A stretch of 5,436 bases of DNA from Candidatus Zixiibacteriota bacterium (GTDB lineage: Bacteria; Zixibacteria; MSB-5A5; GN15; PGXB01). Position numbers and translations under genes: made by a program. The stretch is from contig JAUVBC010000176.1 of the NCBI GenBank assembly GCA_030591405.1, forward strand, positions 1-5,436, in the 5' to 3' direction. Shown here piece after piece: positions 1-5,119 of the stretch. The notes below the pieces were generated by a model that worked only from the letters and a program-made list of their open reading frames with translations, had not been told where the DNA came from and made no database searches. How positions within the stretch are numbered: position 1 is the stretch's first letter; each line of letters starts with the position of its first letter.

Positions 1-751
1 ACTTCTCTTTGGCCTGCTCACTTTCGAGTGTTCCCGGATAATTTTCGACCAGTTTCTGAAATGTCGCCTTGGCATCATTGAGCTCATTCAGTTCCTCATA
101 AGAGCGGGCCATCTTGTATAATGCGCCCGGACGTTTTTCAGATGTCGAAAAATTGATTTCCAACTGTCGGAACTCGCGGATAGCTTCCGGATATTTTTCC
201 ATCGAATAATATGCCTCACCGATCCAGAAGCGGGCGTTGTCGGCCAGATCTTTGGTGCCGCAGTACTGCATATAATCGGTGAATCCTTTGATGGCATCTT
301 CATACTGACCGCGCCTGATTTCGATAAATGACTCATCGTACAGCTCCTGACAATCAACACCGGGAGGAGCTGATTCGGTTCCCGTCGTATCGGCGGAATC
401 GGTTGCCGTCGTTGGTCGTGTTCCAACAAACACCTGTTTTTGATCGCTGGTTGCCATATAACTGACCTTGTCCTGCAGGTCGTTAAAGCTCGCCTGGATC
501 TGCTGCATCTCTTCGAGAAGACTGCTGACCGTGCTTCTAAACTCTGCGCGCAGTTTAACCATTTCATCGGAGTCATTGGTCAGAAGCGAATCAATCCGAT
601 CGATCTGACGCTGGGTATCACGCTGTCCCGAACGGATTTCCATCACCCGCTCTTCGATCCGAATGACATCACGTTTCATCGCACAGCCGACTAACATTAG
701 AACAGCCGCCATTAAAATAAGAGCGGCTGTTTTGTTTTTATAACCTGTCAT
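1..751 (-). CDS. cpoB: Tol-Pal system protein CpoB/YbgF, lipoprotein form, 3' end cut by window edge
   Basis: The frame is open from the ATG at 751 to the left edge and gives 250 residues without a stop. Residues 8-23 are a hydrophobic signal ending in lipobox L-V-G-C (C23), so this is a predicted lipoprotein; E. coli CpoB is a soluble periplasmic protein. Residues 28-98 are charged and heptad-like (RIEERVMEIRSGQ..., LLEEMQQIQASF), fitting the family's coiled-coil oligomerisation domain. A Thr/Ser/Pro-rich linker (about 110-131) follows, then TPR repeats from 135 on, with hallmarks ADNARFWIGEAYY (170-182) and YPEAIREF (187-194). The last visible residues (ESEQAKEK) resemble the usual end of the family, so few codons are probably missing. 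An in-frame TAA, the pal stop, lies five codons upstream and fixes the start; no good SD is visible, suggesting coupling to pal. In E. coli, CpoB modulates Tol-Pal and PBP1B during division. C134 and C164 could form a disulfide (inference). Confidence 0.93.
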   Translation of the reverse strand, partial: MTGYKNKTAALILMAAVLMLVGCAMKRDVIRIEERVMEIRSGQRDTQRQIDRIDSLLTNDSDEMVKLRAEFRSTVSSLLEEMQQIQASFNDLQDKVSYMATSDQKQVFVGTRPTTATDSADTTGTESAPPGVDCQELYDESFIEIRRGQYEDAIKGFTDYMQYCGTKDLADNARFWIGEAYYSMEKYPEAIREFRQLEINFSTSEKRPGALYKMARSYEELNELNDAKATFQKLVENYPGTLESEQAKEK

Positions 752-766
752 AGTATCAATCTGCGG

Positions 767-1270
767 TTACTGGGAGATTACAATAAAGGCCGCCCGGCGG
801 TTTTTGGACCAGGCCGCTTCATTGTGCCCATTATCGATCGGCCGCTCTTTTCCATAGCTGACCATATCGAGTCGACTTGAGGCAACACCAAGATCGATCA
901 TATAATCCATAGCCGCTTTGGCACGTTTCTCTCCAAGCGACAAGTTATACTCAACGGTACCGCGTTCATCGCAATGACCTTCAATTTTAACCATCACTGA
1001 CGGATTGTCTTTCAATACCTGAGCGTTGTTTTCAAGTGCCGTCTTGGCCGCATCGACCAGATTGTATTTATCCAAATCGAAATAGACGACCACAAAATCT
1101 GCATCTTCAACTGGGATAACTTCCGGTATTACCTCTACTGGCTCTGGTTCTGGCTCTGGTTCTGGTGCAACAACAACGGGCTGTTCAACTACCGGATCAA
1201 CTTTTGGTTTGCATCCAAAAAACATAAATGCCAAAGTTGCCAGAAGCATTAGGATTAAAAGCCTTTTCAT
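767..1270 (-). CDS. pal: Peptidoglycan-associated outer-membrane lipoprotein Pal
   Basis: This 167-residue protein has the usual Pal length. Residues 1-20 are a lipoprotein signal ending in F-F-G-C (C20); Phe at -3 and -2 is not the textbook lipobox, but Gly-Cys and the following K-P-K fit. Residues 29-55 are a Pro/Glu/Val linker with a (PE)n run at 36-43. Residues 59-167 are an OmpA-C domain: VVVYFDLDKYN, GHCDERGT (98-105), EYNLSLGEKRA (107-117), SYGKERP (138-144) and KNRRA (156-160). By alignment with OmpA, D101 and R116 are the residues that grip the diaminopimelate of peptidoglycan; this is family knowledge applied to visible motifs. Pal tethers the outer membrane to the wall and is displaced by TolB when TolA pulls. 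A strong SD (AAGGAGG) lies 6 nt upstream of the ATG, and the gene has its own promoter. cpoB follows after 15 nt in the same frame. Confidence 0.97.
   Translation of the reverse strand: MKRLLILMLLATLAFMFFGCKPKVDPVVEQPVVVAPEPEPEPEPVEVIPEVIPVEDADFVVVYFDLDKYNLVDAAKTALENNAQVLKDNPSVMVKIEGHCDERGTVEYNLSLGEKRAKAAMDYMIDLGVASSRLDMVSYGKERPIDNGHNEAAWSKNRRAAFIVISQ
1140..1163 (-). repeat. 12-bp tandem repeat coding the Pro-Glu run of Pal
   Basis: Two exact 12-bp copies (plus-strand unit ggctctggttct) at 1140-1151 and 1152-1163 encode part of the alternating Pro-Glu linker after the Pal lipid anchor. Such a repeat can gain or lose units in frame and so change linker length. Confidence 0.7.
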
Positions 1271-1276
1271 TTTCTT

Positions 1277-1283
1277 CCTCCTT
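1277..1283 (-). promoter_or_regulatory. Shine-Dalgarno of pal
   Basis: On the minus strand AAGGAGG sits 6 nt before the pal ATG. It is much stronger than the weak or absent SDs of the other cluster genes, which fits the high Pal copy number known from other bacteria. Confidence 0.85.
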
Positions 1284-1322
1284 GTACAAATTATTATTTG
1301 TTATATTCTTCTTTATCTAGCT

Positions 1323-1351
1323 ATTCTAAAGAATTTTATTATTACCGTCAA
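1323..1351 (-). promoter_or_regulatory. Sigma70-type promoter of pal-cpoB, inside the cluster
   Basis: Reading the minus strand, -35 TTGACG (1351-1346), a 17-bp spacer and -10 TAGAAT (1328-1323) form a near-consensus promoter. Transcription would start near 1316, giving a leader of about 45 nt before pal. The rest of the 135-bp tolB-pal gap (1271-1405) shows no hairpin-plus-T-tract terminator, so readthrough from tolB is also likely and pal-cpoB would have two sources of mRNA. Confidence 0.75.
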
Positions 1352-1405
1352 GCTAAAACTATAAACCGATAACTTATTTGCTTTCTATCTTTTACCTCCC
1401 AATTA

Positions 1406-2713
1406 TCATTCAAACGGCGCCCAGGCCGGATTGGACATCCCGCCTCTGACCGTTAATCTTCTCTGGCTGTTGCCAAACAGGTCCATCGTGTAAATCTCAC
1501 TGGGGCCAAGCCGGGTTGATGAGAATATTATATGGTTGCCATCCGGGGAATAATGCGGGTTTTCGTTGTTGCCATAGATTGCCAAAACCTGATGATTACG
1601 ACCGGTAGTATCAACTGTGCAGATCGTAAAATCTCCGGCACGGCTGACAAAGGTGATCTTATCACCTTTGGGTGACCAGTTTGGCGAATCATTATAACTG
1701 CCGTTAAAAGTCAATCGCCGCATATTTTTGCCGTCAGCATCCATCAAGTAAATCTGTGGTGCGCCGGTTCGATCCGATGAAAACGCGATTGTTTTTCCAT
1801 CAGGTGACCAGGTCGGCGATGATTCTATCGCCCGACTTTCGGTCAGACGTTTTTCTATTCGACCATTTTTATTCAGTAAATATATTTCAGAATTTCCATC
1901 TTTTGACAAGACACATGCAATCTTACTACCGTCCGGCGCTACCGATGGTGCCGCATTCAGGCCGGGATACTCGGCAAACAGTTCTACCGTATTATTTTTC
2001 AATTTTAGTTTATAGATATTTGGGTCGCCATCCATATAACTGGTGAAATAAATGTACTTACCATCTGGTGAAAAAGTGGGGGAGATATTTATCGATTTGT
2101 TATCGGTTAATTGAAATTCGTTTTGCCCGTCATAGTCGGCAATAAATAGCTCTTTGGTATCATCAATCTTTTTTGCATAAACAACTTTTGTCCGATAAAT
2201 ACCATTATCACCGGTGAGGGATTTTAGTATTTCATTAGCCATATCATGTACGGCGTTACGGTATTCGGTTTTTTTGGCTTCGAAAGTTCCTTTTTTGATT
2301 TCCCTTTTGGTGTCAACGTCAAACAATCGGTAGCGCAAACGGATATTACTGCGTGGGAATTCGGTCTCCAGTTTGATCAAGTATTTTGTTCCGAGCCATT
2401 TCCAGGCGGAGATGGTCATTGTTTCTAACTCAAGATGTTTCAGGAAAAACTTGTCAAATAAAACTATTTCAAAATAAGGTGAGAAATCTAAATCGCGCCG
2501 CAGAATGACCCCGCAGTTTTTCATCATTACCGAATCTGATGCGGTAATATAATCGATCCCAATATACCGAGTTTCTTCGACCGATATTTTTGTCGGTTCA
2601 AAAGATGATTTGTCAGATAATCTACCTTGGTAATCGCCAACATTTTGCGCAAAAGATATGGCTGATAAAAGTCCAATAACTACAACTAATTCGATAACAA
2701 TTTTATATTTCAT
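1406..2713 (-). CDS. tolB: Tol-Pal periplasmic beta-propeller protein TolB
   Basis: The protein has 435 residues, the usual TolB length. Residues 1-22 are a signal peptide with probable cleavage after S-F-A (A22) and a mature start at QNVGD. Residues about 37-170 are the TolB N-terminal domain, with recognisable pieces such as LRRDLDFSPYFEI (71-83) and ILKSLTG (162-168). Residues 173-435 form the C-terminal propeller with five visible PD40/WD40-like repeats: SPTFSPDGKYIYF (211-223), APSVAPDGSKIA (255-266), SPTWSPDGKTIAF (299-311), SPNWSPKGDKITF (343-355) and NPHYSPDGNHIIF (385-397). It ends SNPAWAPFE. In known systems the propeller binds Pal and the N-terminus binds TolA. The ATG lies 2 nt after the tolA stop with only a weak GGGA upstream, so translational coupling is likely. 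The stop is TGA. Confidence 0.97.
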   Translation of the reverse strand: MKYKIVIELVVVIGLLSAISFAQNVGDYQGRLSDKSSFEPTKISVEETRYIGIDYITASDSVMMKNCGVILRRDLDFSPYFEIVLFDKFFLKHLELETMTISAWKWLGTKYLIKLETEFPRSNIRLRYRLFDVDTKREIKKGTFEAKKTEYRNAVHDMANEILKSLTGDNGIYRTKVVYAKKIDDTKELFIADYDGQNEFQLTDNKSINISPTFSPDGKYIYFTSYMDGDPNIYKLKLKNNTVELFAEYPGLNAAPSVAPDGSKIACVLSKDGNSEIYLLNKNGRIEKRLTESRAIESSPTWSPDGKTIAFSSDRTGAPQIYLMDADGKNMRRLTFNGSYNDSPNWSPKGDKITFVSRAGDFTICTVDTTGRNHQVLAIYGNNENPHYSPDGNHIIFSSTRLGPSEIYTMDLFGNSQRRLTVRGGMSNPAWAPFE

Positions 2714-2715
2714 AT

Positions 2716-3423
2716 TTAATATCCCGACGAGTATGGAAATTCAAGGTGGATACCGATTATTTCATCGGCAAATTGATCGGGCAGAGGTGGCAACGGCTGG
2801 GATATATGAACGGCTCGTTCGCAACCGCCGTCAAAGGCATCCACTCCCGATGATTGTTCTATTTCAGTTTTTATTATTCTTCCCGAACGTATTACCTGAA
2901 AATAGATAATACATGATAATGGCTGATTTGAAAAAACCGGGTTACGCCAATTCCGCTCGATTTTATCAAAAGCCTGCACAAACCAGTAGGGATAATCAAA
3001 CGAAGCATTATCAATCGCCGCCCCGCCGAATTTGGAACCGGAACTGAGGTTTTCACTGACATCTTGTTGACCATCTTTTATTCCAGCCTGTTCTTCATCC
3101 CCTTTTAATGGTTTGGGATCGTATGTTTTATCTTTTTCCGGTTTCTTTTCCGGCTTTGGTTTTGGTTTGTCAATCGGTTTGGCTTCGACAACCGAGGCGA
3201 CTTCGGTAATAGGTACAACCGGCTCGTCGGCGACAACTTGCTGAGGTATCTCAACCGGTTCTGGTGCTGGCGCAACTGATTTGGACAGCATCGGTCTAAA
3301 TTTTACCTGGAATACTTCTCCACCGAGGTCAGTGTTTACCTTCGGTTTAAACGGTGAACTTATAATCATAGCCATGACAATAAGAAAGTGCAGTACAAAT
3401 GACAGTAATAGATCCTGTCTCAT
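2716..3423 (-). CDS. tolA: TolA/TonB-family energy-transducing protein, the Tol-Pal TolA
   Basis: This 235-residue protein is single-pass. Residues 5-22 form an N-terminal membrane helix containing S8...H12 (SFVLHFLIV), the Ser-His pattern that TolA and TonB use to couple to TolQR/ExbBD. Residues about 50-105 are a Pro/Val/Glu then Pro/Lys linker (KPKPKPEKKPEK at 86-97). A Gly/Asp-rich stretch leads to a C-terminal TonB/TolA fold at about 141-231: YPYWFVQAFDKIERNWRNP (144-162), then C171, IIYFQVIRSGRI and CERAVHISQPLPPLP (201-215). E. coli TolA is 421 residues with a long helical stalk; here the stalk is short and TonB-like. Position between tolR and tolB and the C171/C201 pair support TolA over TonB. 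It starts 2 nt after the tolR stop and ends 2 nt before tolB. Annotation pipelines may call it simply a TonB-family protein. Confidence 0.9.
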   Translation of the reverse strand: MRQDLLLSFVLHFLIVMAMIISSPFKPKVNTDLGGEVFQVKFRPMLSKSVAPAPEPVEIPQQVVADEPVVPITEVASVVEAKPIDKPKPKPEKKPEKDKTYDPKPLKGDEEQAGIKDGQQDVSENLSSGSKFGGAAIDNASFDYPYWFVQAFDKIERNWRNPVFSNQPLSCIIYFQVIRSGRIIKTEIEQSSGVDAFDGGCERAVHISQPLPPLPDQFADEIIGIHLEFPYSSGY

Positions 3424-3425
3424 TT

Positions 3426-3839
3426 TTATTTGCCCAACTTGCTTTCATCTTTTGCCGTTATCAGACCGATCTCTTCAATATTCATGCCTTTCAAAAGCCC
3501 CATTACCTTAATGACTACACCGTATGGTACCAATGAGTCGGCCCGCAAATAAACCGATGAATTACCCTGTTTGCGGAGTTCGCGATCCAGGGCAGATTCA
3601 AACTTATCAAGCCGGCTCCAAACATCGTTGATAAATATGCCGCCTTTTTTATCGATAGTTAAGATCACTCCTTCAGCCTGATCATCAAGCGCGGCCGTTT
3701 TTGTTTTTGGCAGATCGACCTCAATCCCGGATTGCAAAAGCGGGGCAGAGATCATAAATATAATCAATAAGACCAGAACAACATCAACCAGATTGGTGAC
3801 ATTGATCTCAGCCAGTGCGTTGTATTCTCTTTTTTGCAT
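3426..3839 (-). CDS. tolR: Proton-channel subunit TolR (ExbD/TolR family)
   Basis: The 137-residue protein matches the ExbD/TolR family length. After a short cytoplasmic start (MQKREYNALAEI) the single membrane helix spans about 14-33 and carries D19 in NLVDVVLVLLIIF, the conserved membrane Asp that takes part in proton translocation in TolR and ExbD. It is followed by SAPLLQSGIEVDLPK (31-45), a family signature, and a periplasmic domain with VYLRAD (96-101) and VVIKVMGLLKGMNIEEIGLIT (108-128). Family members usually have VTPLVDV where this has VTNLVDV (N16). The ATG lies 1 nt after the tolQ stop, so the two are almost certainly translated together. It pairs with TolQ to form the motor that energises TolA. 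Paralogous ExbD is excluded mainly by gene order. Confidence 0.96.
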   Translation of the reverse strand: MQKREYNALAEINVTNLVDVVLVLLIIFMISAPLLQSGIEVDLPKTKTAALDDQAEGVILTIDKKGGIFINDVWSRLDKFESALDRELRKQGNSSVYLRADSLVPYGVVIKVMGLLKGMNIEEIGLITAKDESKLGK

Positions 3840-3840
3840 A

Positions 3841-4560
3841 TCAGGTCAAATCCTTTTTTAATCTGACCAAAAACTCAAGCGAGAAATTAGAAATTTTATC
3901 GTTAAATCCTTTCAACTTATTATTGGCCCAGTTAAATCCGATCACCGCCGGAATTGCGGCGCCAAGTCCAACAATCGTAGCAAGAAGCGCTTCGGCGATA
4001 CCGGGGGCAACAACTGCCAATGAGGCGGAACCTCTTTGACCGATTGACCAGAATGAATCCATAACACCAACTACCGTTCCGAGCAATCCCAGAAATGGCG
4101 AGGCATTAGCGGTAGTAGCGAGGAAAACTACCGATTTTTCCAGAAGACTGATTTCCTCGACTCTGGCCCGTTCGAGAGTCATCTCAACCATATCAATTTC
4201 TTTTTGTGAAAGCAGCAGTTGCTGATCTTCGGTAGCGCCATCGGCTTTTTTATTTTCTATTATATCACTGACTTCATTGTACCCTTCAAGAAAAACACCC
4301 GATAATGGAGTATTACGAAGCGCCTTGGCCTGTCCGACCAAATCCGATATTTTCCCGGCTTTTCGATATAGATTTAAAAAGGCCCAGCTTTCTTCTTCGA
4401 CTTTTCTGAAGGATCGCCACTTATTGAACATGATACTCCATGAAATAAGTGAAAGCATCACCAGAATAAATAAAATGATTAATCCGAAAAGACTGGTCTG
4501 GCCGATTATCTGCCAAACTCCTCCTGAGAAAAAGCCTACCGAGACAATGTTTAGTTCCAT
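3841..4560 (-). CDS. tolQ: Proton-channel subunit TolQ (MotA/TolQ/ExbB family)
   Basis: The 239-residue protein fits TolQ length and topology: TM1 at about 24-44, a long cytoplasmic loop with Glu/Lys-rich helices (about 50-140), TM2 at about 143-168 and TM3 at about 185-210. The family core is clear: LATTANASPFLGLLGTVVGVM (147-167), then FWSIGQRG and VAPGIAEALLATIVGLGAAIP (184-204). T161 (in GTVVG) and T195 (in LLATIVG) match the conserved channel-lining threonines described for TolQ and ExbB. It forms the inner-membrane pentamer around TolR. It is the first gene of the cluster and is preceded by a good promoter and a leader of about 97 nt. A modest SD (AGGGA) is 5 nt from the ATG. No ybgC-type thioesterase gene precedes it, unlike in E. 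coli. The stop is TGA. Confidence 0.96.
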   Translation of the reverse strand: MELNIVSVGFFSGGVWQIIGQTSLFGLIILFILVMLSLISWSIMFNKWRSFRKVEEESWAFLNLYRKAGKISDLVGQAKALRNTPLSGVFLEGYNEVSDIIENKKADGATEDQQLLLSQKEIDMVEMTLERARVEEISLLEKSVVFLATTANASPFLGLLGTVVGVMDSFWSIGQRGSASLAVVAPGIAEALLATIVGLGAAIPAVIGFNWANNKLKGFNDKISNFSLEFLVRLKKDLT

Positions 4561-4600
4561 ATAAATCCCTATAAAATCCTTTTATGTTCTTTTACGTTCA

Positions 4601-4650
4601 GCCGCCAAAAAGGTTCGAATAGAACCAGTTGAGCGGCATTTTATCAGCCG
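4601..4650 (-). promoter_or_regulatory. Structured tol leader with alternative hairpins
   Basis: On the minus-strand transcript the leader can fold in more than one way. A GGTTC/GAACC hairpin with a 5-nt loop (4626-4612) is followed at once by five U (4611-4607), like a weak intrinsic terminator. An outer GCCGC/GCGGC pairing (4637-4633 with 4605-4601) would enclose that hairpin and the U run. The same upstream GCCG can instead pair with CGGC at 4650-4647. The competing pairings share 4634-4637. This would suit attenuation or another leader control, but the stems are short and the function is inferred from base pairing alone. Confidence 0.35.
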
Positions 4651-4663
4651 TTTATCATCGTCT

Positions 4664-4692
4664 ATTATACGTTTGGGGAAATTCAACGTCAA
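4664..4692 (-). promoter_or_regulatory. Sigma70-type promoter of the tol operon
   Basis: Minus-strand -35 TTGACG (4692-4687), a 17-bp spacer and perfect -10 TATAAT (4669-4664) form the promoter. Transcription would start near 4657, about 97 nt before the tolQ ATG. This is the best promoter match in the window and faces away from the small-lipoprotein promoter. Confidence 0.85.
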
Positions 4693-4743
4693 CAAAAAGC
4701 TATTTATTCATTTAAAGATTATAAAAGAAGATAGAGGTTTCTC

Positions 4744-4772
4744 TTGACATACTTTCCAAAAACAGTTATATC
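4744..4772 (+). promoter_or_regulatory. Sigma70-type promoter of the small lipoprotein gene
   Basis: Perfect -35 TTGACA (4744-4749), a 17-bp spacer and -10 TATATC (4767-4772) form the promoter; TTATAT with a 16-bp spacer is the alternative. The start would fall near 4779, at the beginning of a 12-bp palindrome TTAATTAATTAA (4778-4789), about 37 nt before the ATG. Its -35 box is 51 bp from that of the tol promoter on the other strand. Confidence 0.75.
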
Positions 4773-4802
4773 CGCAGTTAATTAATTAAACCTCATACTC
4801 TT

Positions 4803-4810
4803 GGGAGGAG
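4803..4810 (+). promoter_or_regulatory. Shine-Dalgarno of the small lipoprotein, deciding its start
   Basis: GGGAGGAG ends 5 nt before the ATG at 4816, with the GGAGG core (4804-4808) 7 nt away. A longer frame from TTG at 4801 is open, but it would translate the ribosome-binding site itself and put MGGEG before a normal MKK signal start. The ATG at 4816 is therefore the better call. Confidence 0.88.
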
Positions 4811-4815
4811 AAGGA

Positions 4816-5004
4816 ATGAAGAAGATACTATTGGTATTGTTTGTTGGTTTGTTTGCTTTGACTTTGGTAGCAGGATGCGGCCAGAAGGAAGAGCCCAAAA
4901 CTGAACCGCCGGTTGAAGAACCGACTGTGGAAGCTGTTCCTGATAGCGGTACCGTTGTTGATTCAGCTGTTGTTGAGGAAGTTACCGAGGAAGCTGGAAA
5001 ATAA
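4816..5004 (+). CDS. Small acidic lipoprotein of unknown function (62 residues)
   Basis: I do not recognise a family. MKK followed by a hydrophobic stretch (4-19) and lipobox V-A-G-C (C21) make a textbook lipoprotein signal. The mature 42 residues contain 10 Glu and 2 Asp against 3 Lys, with 5 Pro and 8 Val, no aromatic residue and no heptad pattern, so they are probably disordered. +2 is Gly, which in Proteobacteria does not retain the protein in the inner membrane, so outer-membrane anchoring is likely. The last residue is Lys62, as in Braun lipoprotein, but nothing else resembles Lpp. Its own promoter, a strong SD and a strong terminator mark it as a one-gene unit that is probably well expressed. 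The Glu/Pro/Val composition recalls the linker of the nearby Pal. Start choice: ATG at 4816 rather than TTG at 4801. Confidence 0.82.
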   Translation: MKKILLVLFVGLFALTLVAGCGQKEEPKTEPPVEEPTVEAVPDSGTVVDSAVVEEVTEEAGK

Positions 5005-5023
5005 GGTTATTTCAGTTTAAAGT

Positions 5024-5055
5024 AAAAAGGCCGCTTAAATAAGCGGCCTTTTTTT
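5024..5055 (+). terminator. Intrinsic terminator after the small lipoprotein
   Basis: An 8-bp perfect GC-rich stem GGCCGCTT/AAGCGGCC (5029-5036 and 5041-5048) with an AAAT loop is followed by seven T (5049-5055). Five A before the stem (5024-5028) extend the pairing and supply a T run for the opposite strand, so it could stop transcription from both sides. It lies about 20 nt after the stop codon. Confidence 0.93.
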
Positions 5056-5072
5056 AAATTCTATTTAACTGG

Positions 5073-5094
5073 GTAGCCCACAGCTTGCTGTGGG
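5073..5094 (+). repeat. REP-like hairpin with 5' GTAG foot
   Basis: GTAG (5073-5076) is followed directly by a perfect inverted repeat CCCACAGC (5077-5084) and GCTGTGGG (5087-5094) with a TT loop. A GTAG tetranucleotide at the 5' foot of a hairpin is the known hallmark of REP sequences recognised by REP-associated tyrosine transposases. The transposase start lies 25 bp downstream, which supports the reading. No T-run follows, so it is not a normal terminator. Only this one copy is seen in the window. Confidence 0.7.
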
Positions 5095-5119
5095 ACAATT
5101 AATTTTGTATGTTAATTTC

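Noticed and set aside
88..576. Minus-strand open frame of 162 codons overlapping cpoB
   Set aside because: It is out of frame with the clear CpoB reading, rich in Arg/Ser and Cys without domain signs, and has no SD; it is a shadow of cpoB.
1394..1400. SD-like GGGAGGT on the minus strand just after the tolB stop
   Set aside because: No ATG, GTG or TTG follows at a usable distance, so no small gene can be supported there.
1756..2046. Plus-strand open frame opposite tolB
   Set aside because: It lies fully inside tolB on the other strand, has no SD or promoter, and its composition mirrors the repeated PD40 codons.
2716..3423. Calling this gene tonB
   Set aside because: The fold is shared, but gene order tolQ-tolR-x-tolB-pal and the TolA-like cysteine pair favour TolA; no iron-uptake receptor or siderophore gene is nearby.
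4277..4564. Plus-strand open frame opposite tolQ
   Set aside because: It lies antisense to the conserved TolQ coding sequence with no recognisable domain.
4778..4789. 12-bp palindrome TTAATTAATTAA as a possible operator
   Set aside because: It is a pure A/T palindrome in an AT-rich spacer and easily arises by chance; its place at the predicted start site is noted, but no regulator binding is supported.
4801..4815. TTG start for the small lipoprotein
   Set aside because: These bases are the Shine-Dalgarno region; the ATG at 4816 gives a proper MKK lipoprotein signal with correct spacing.
5073..5094. The CCCACAGC/GCTGTGGG hairpin as a second terminator
   Set aside because: No T-run follows on either strand and a strong terminator is already present upstream; the GTAG foot and adjacent RAYT gene fit a REP element better.
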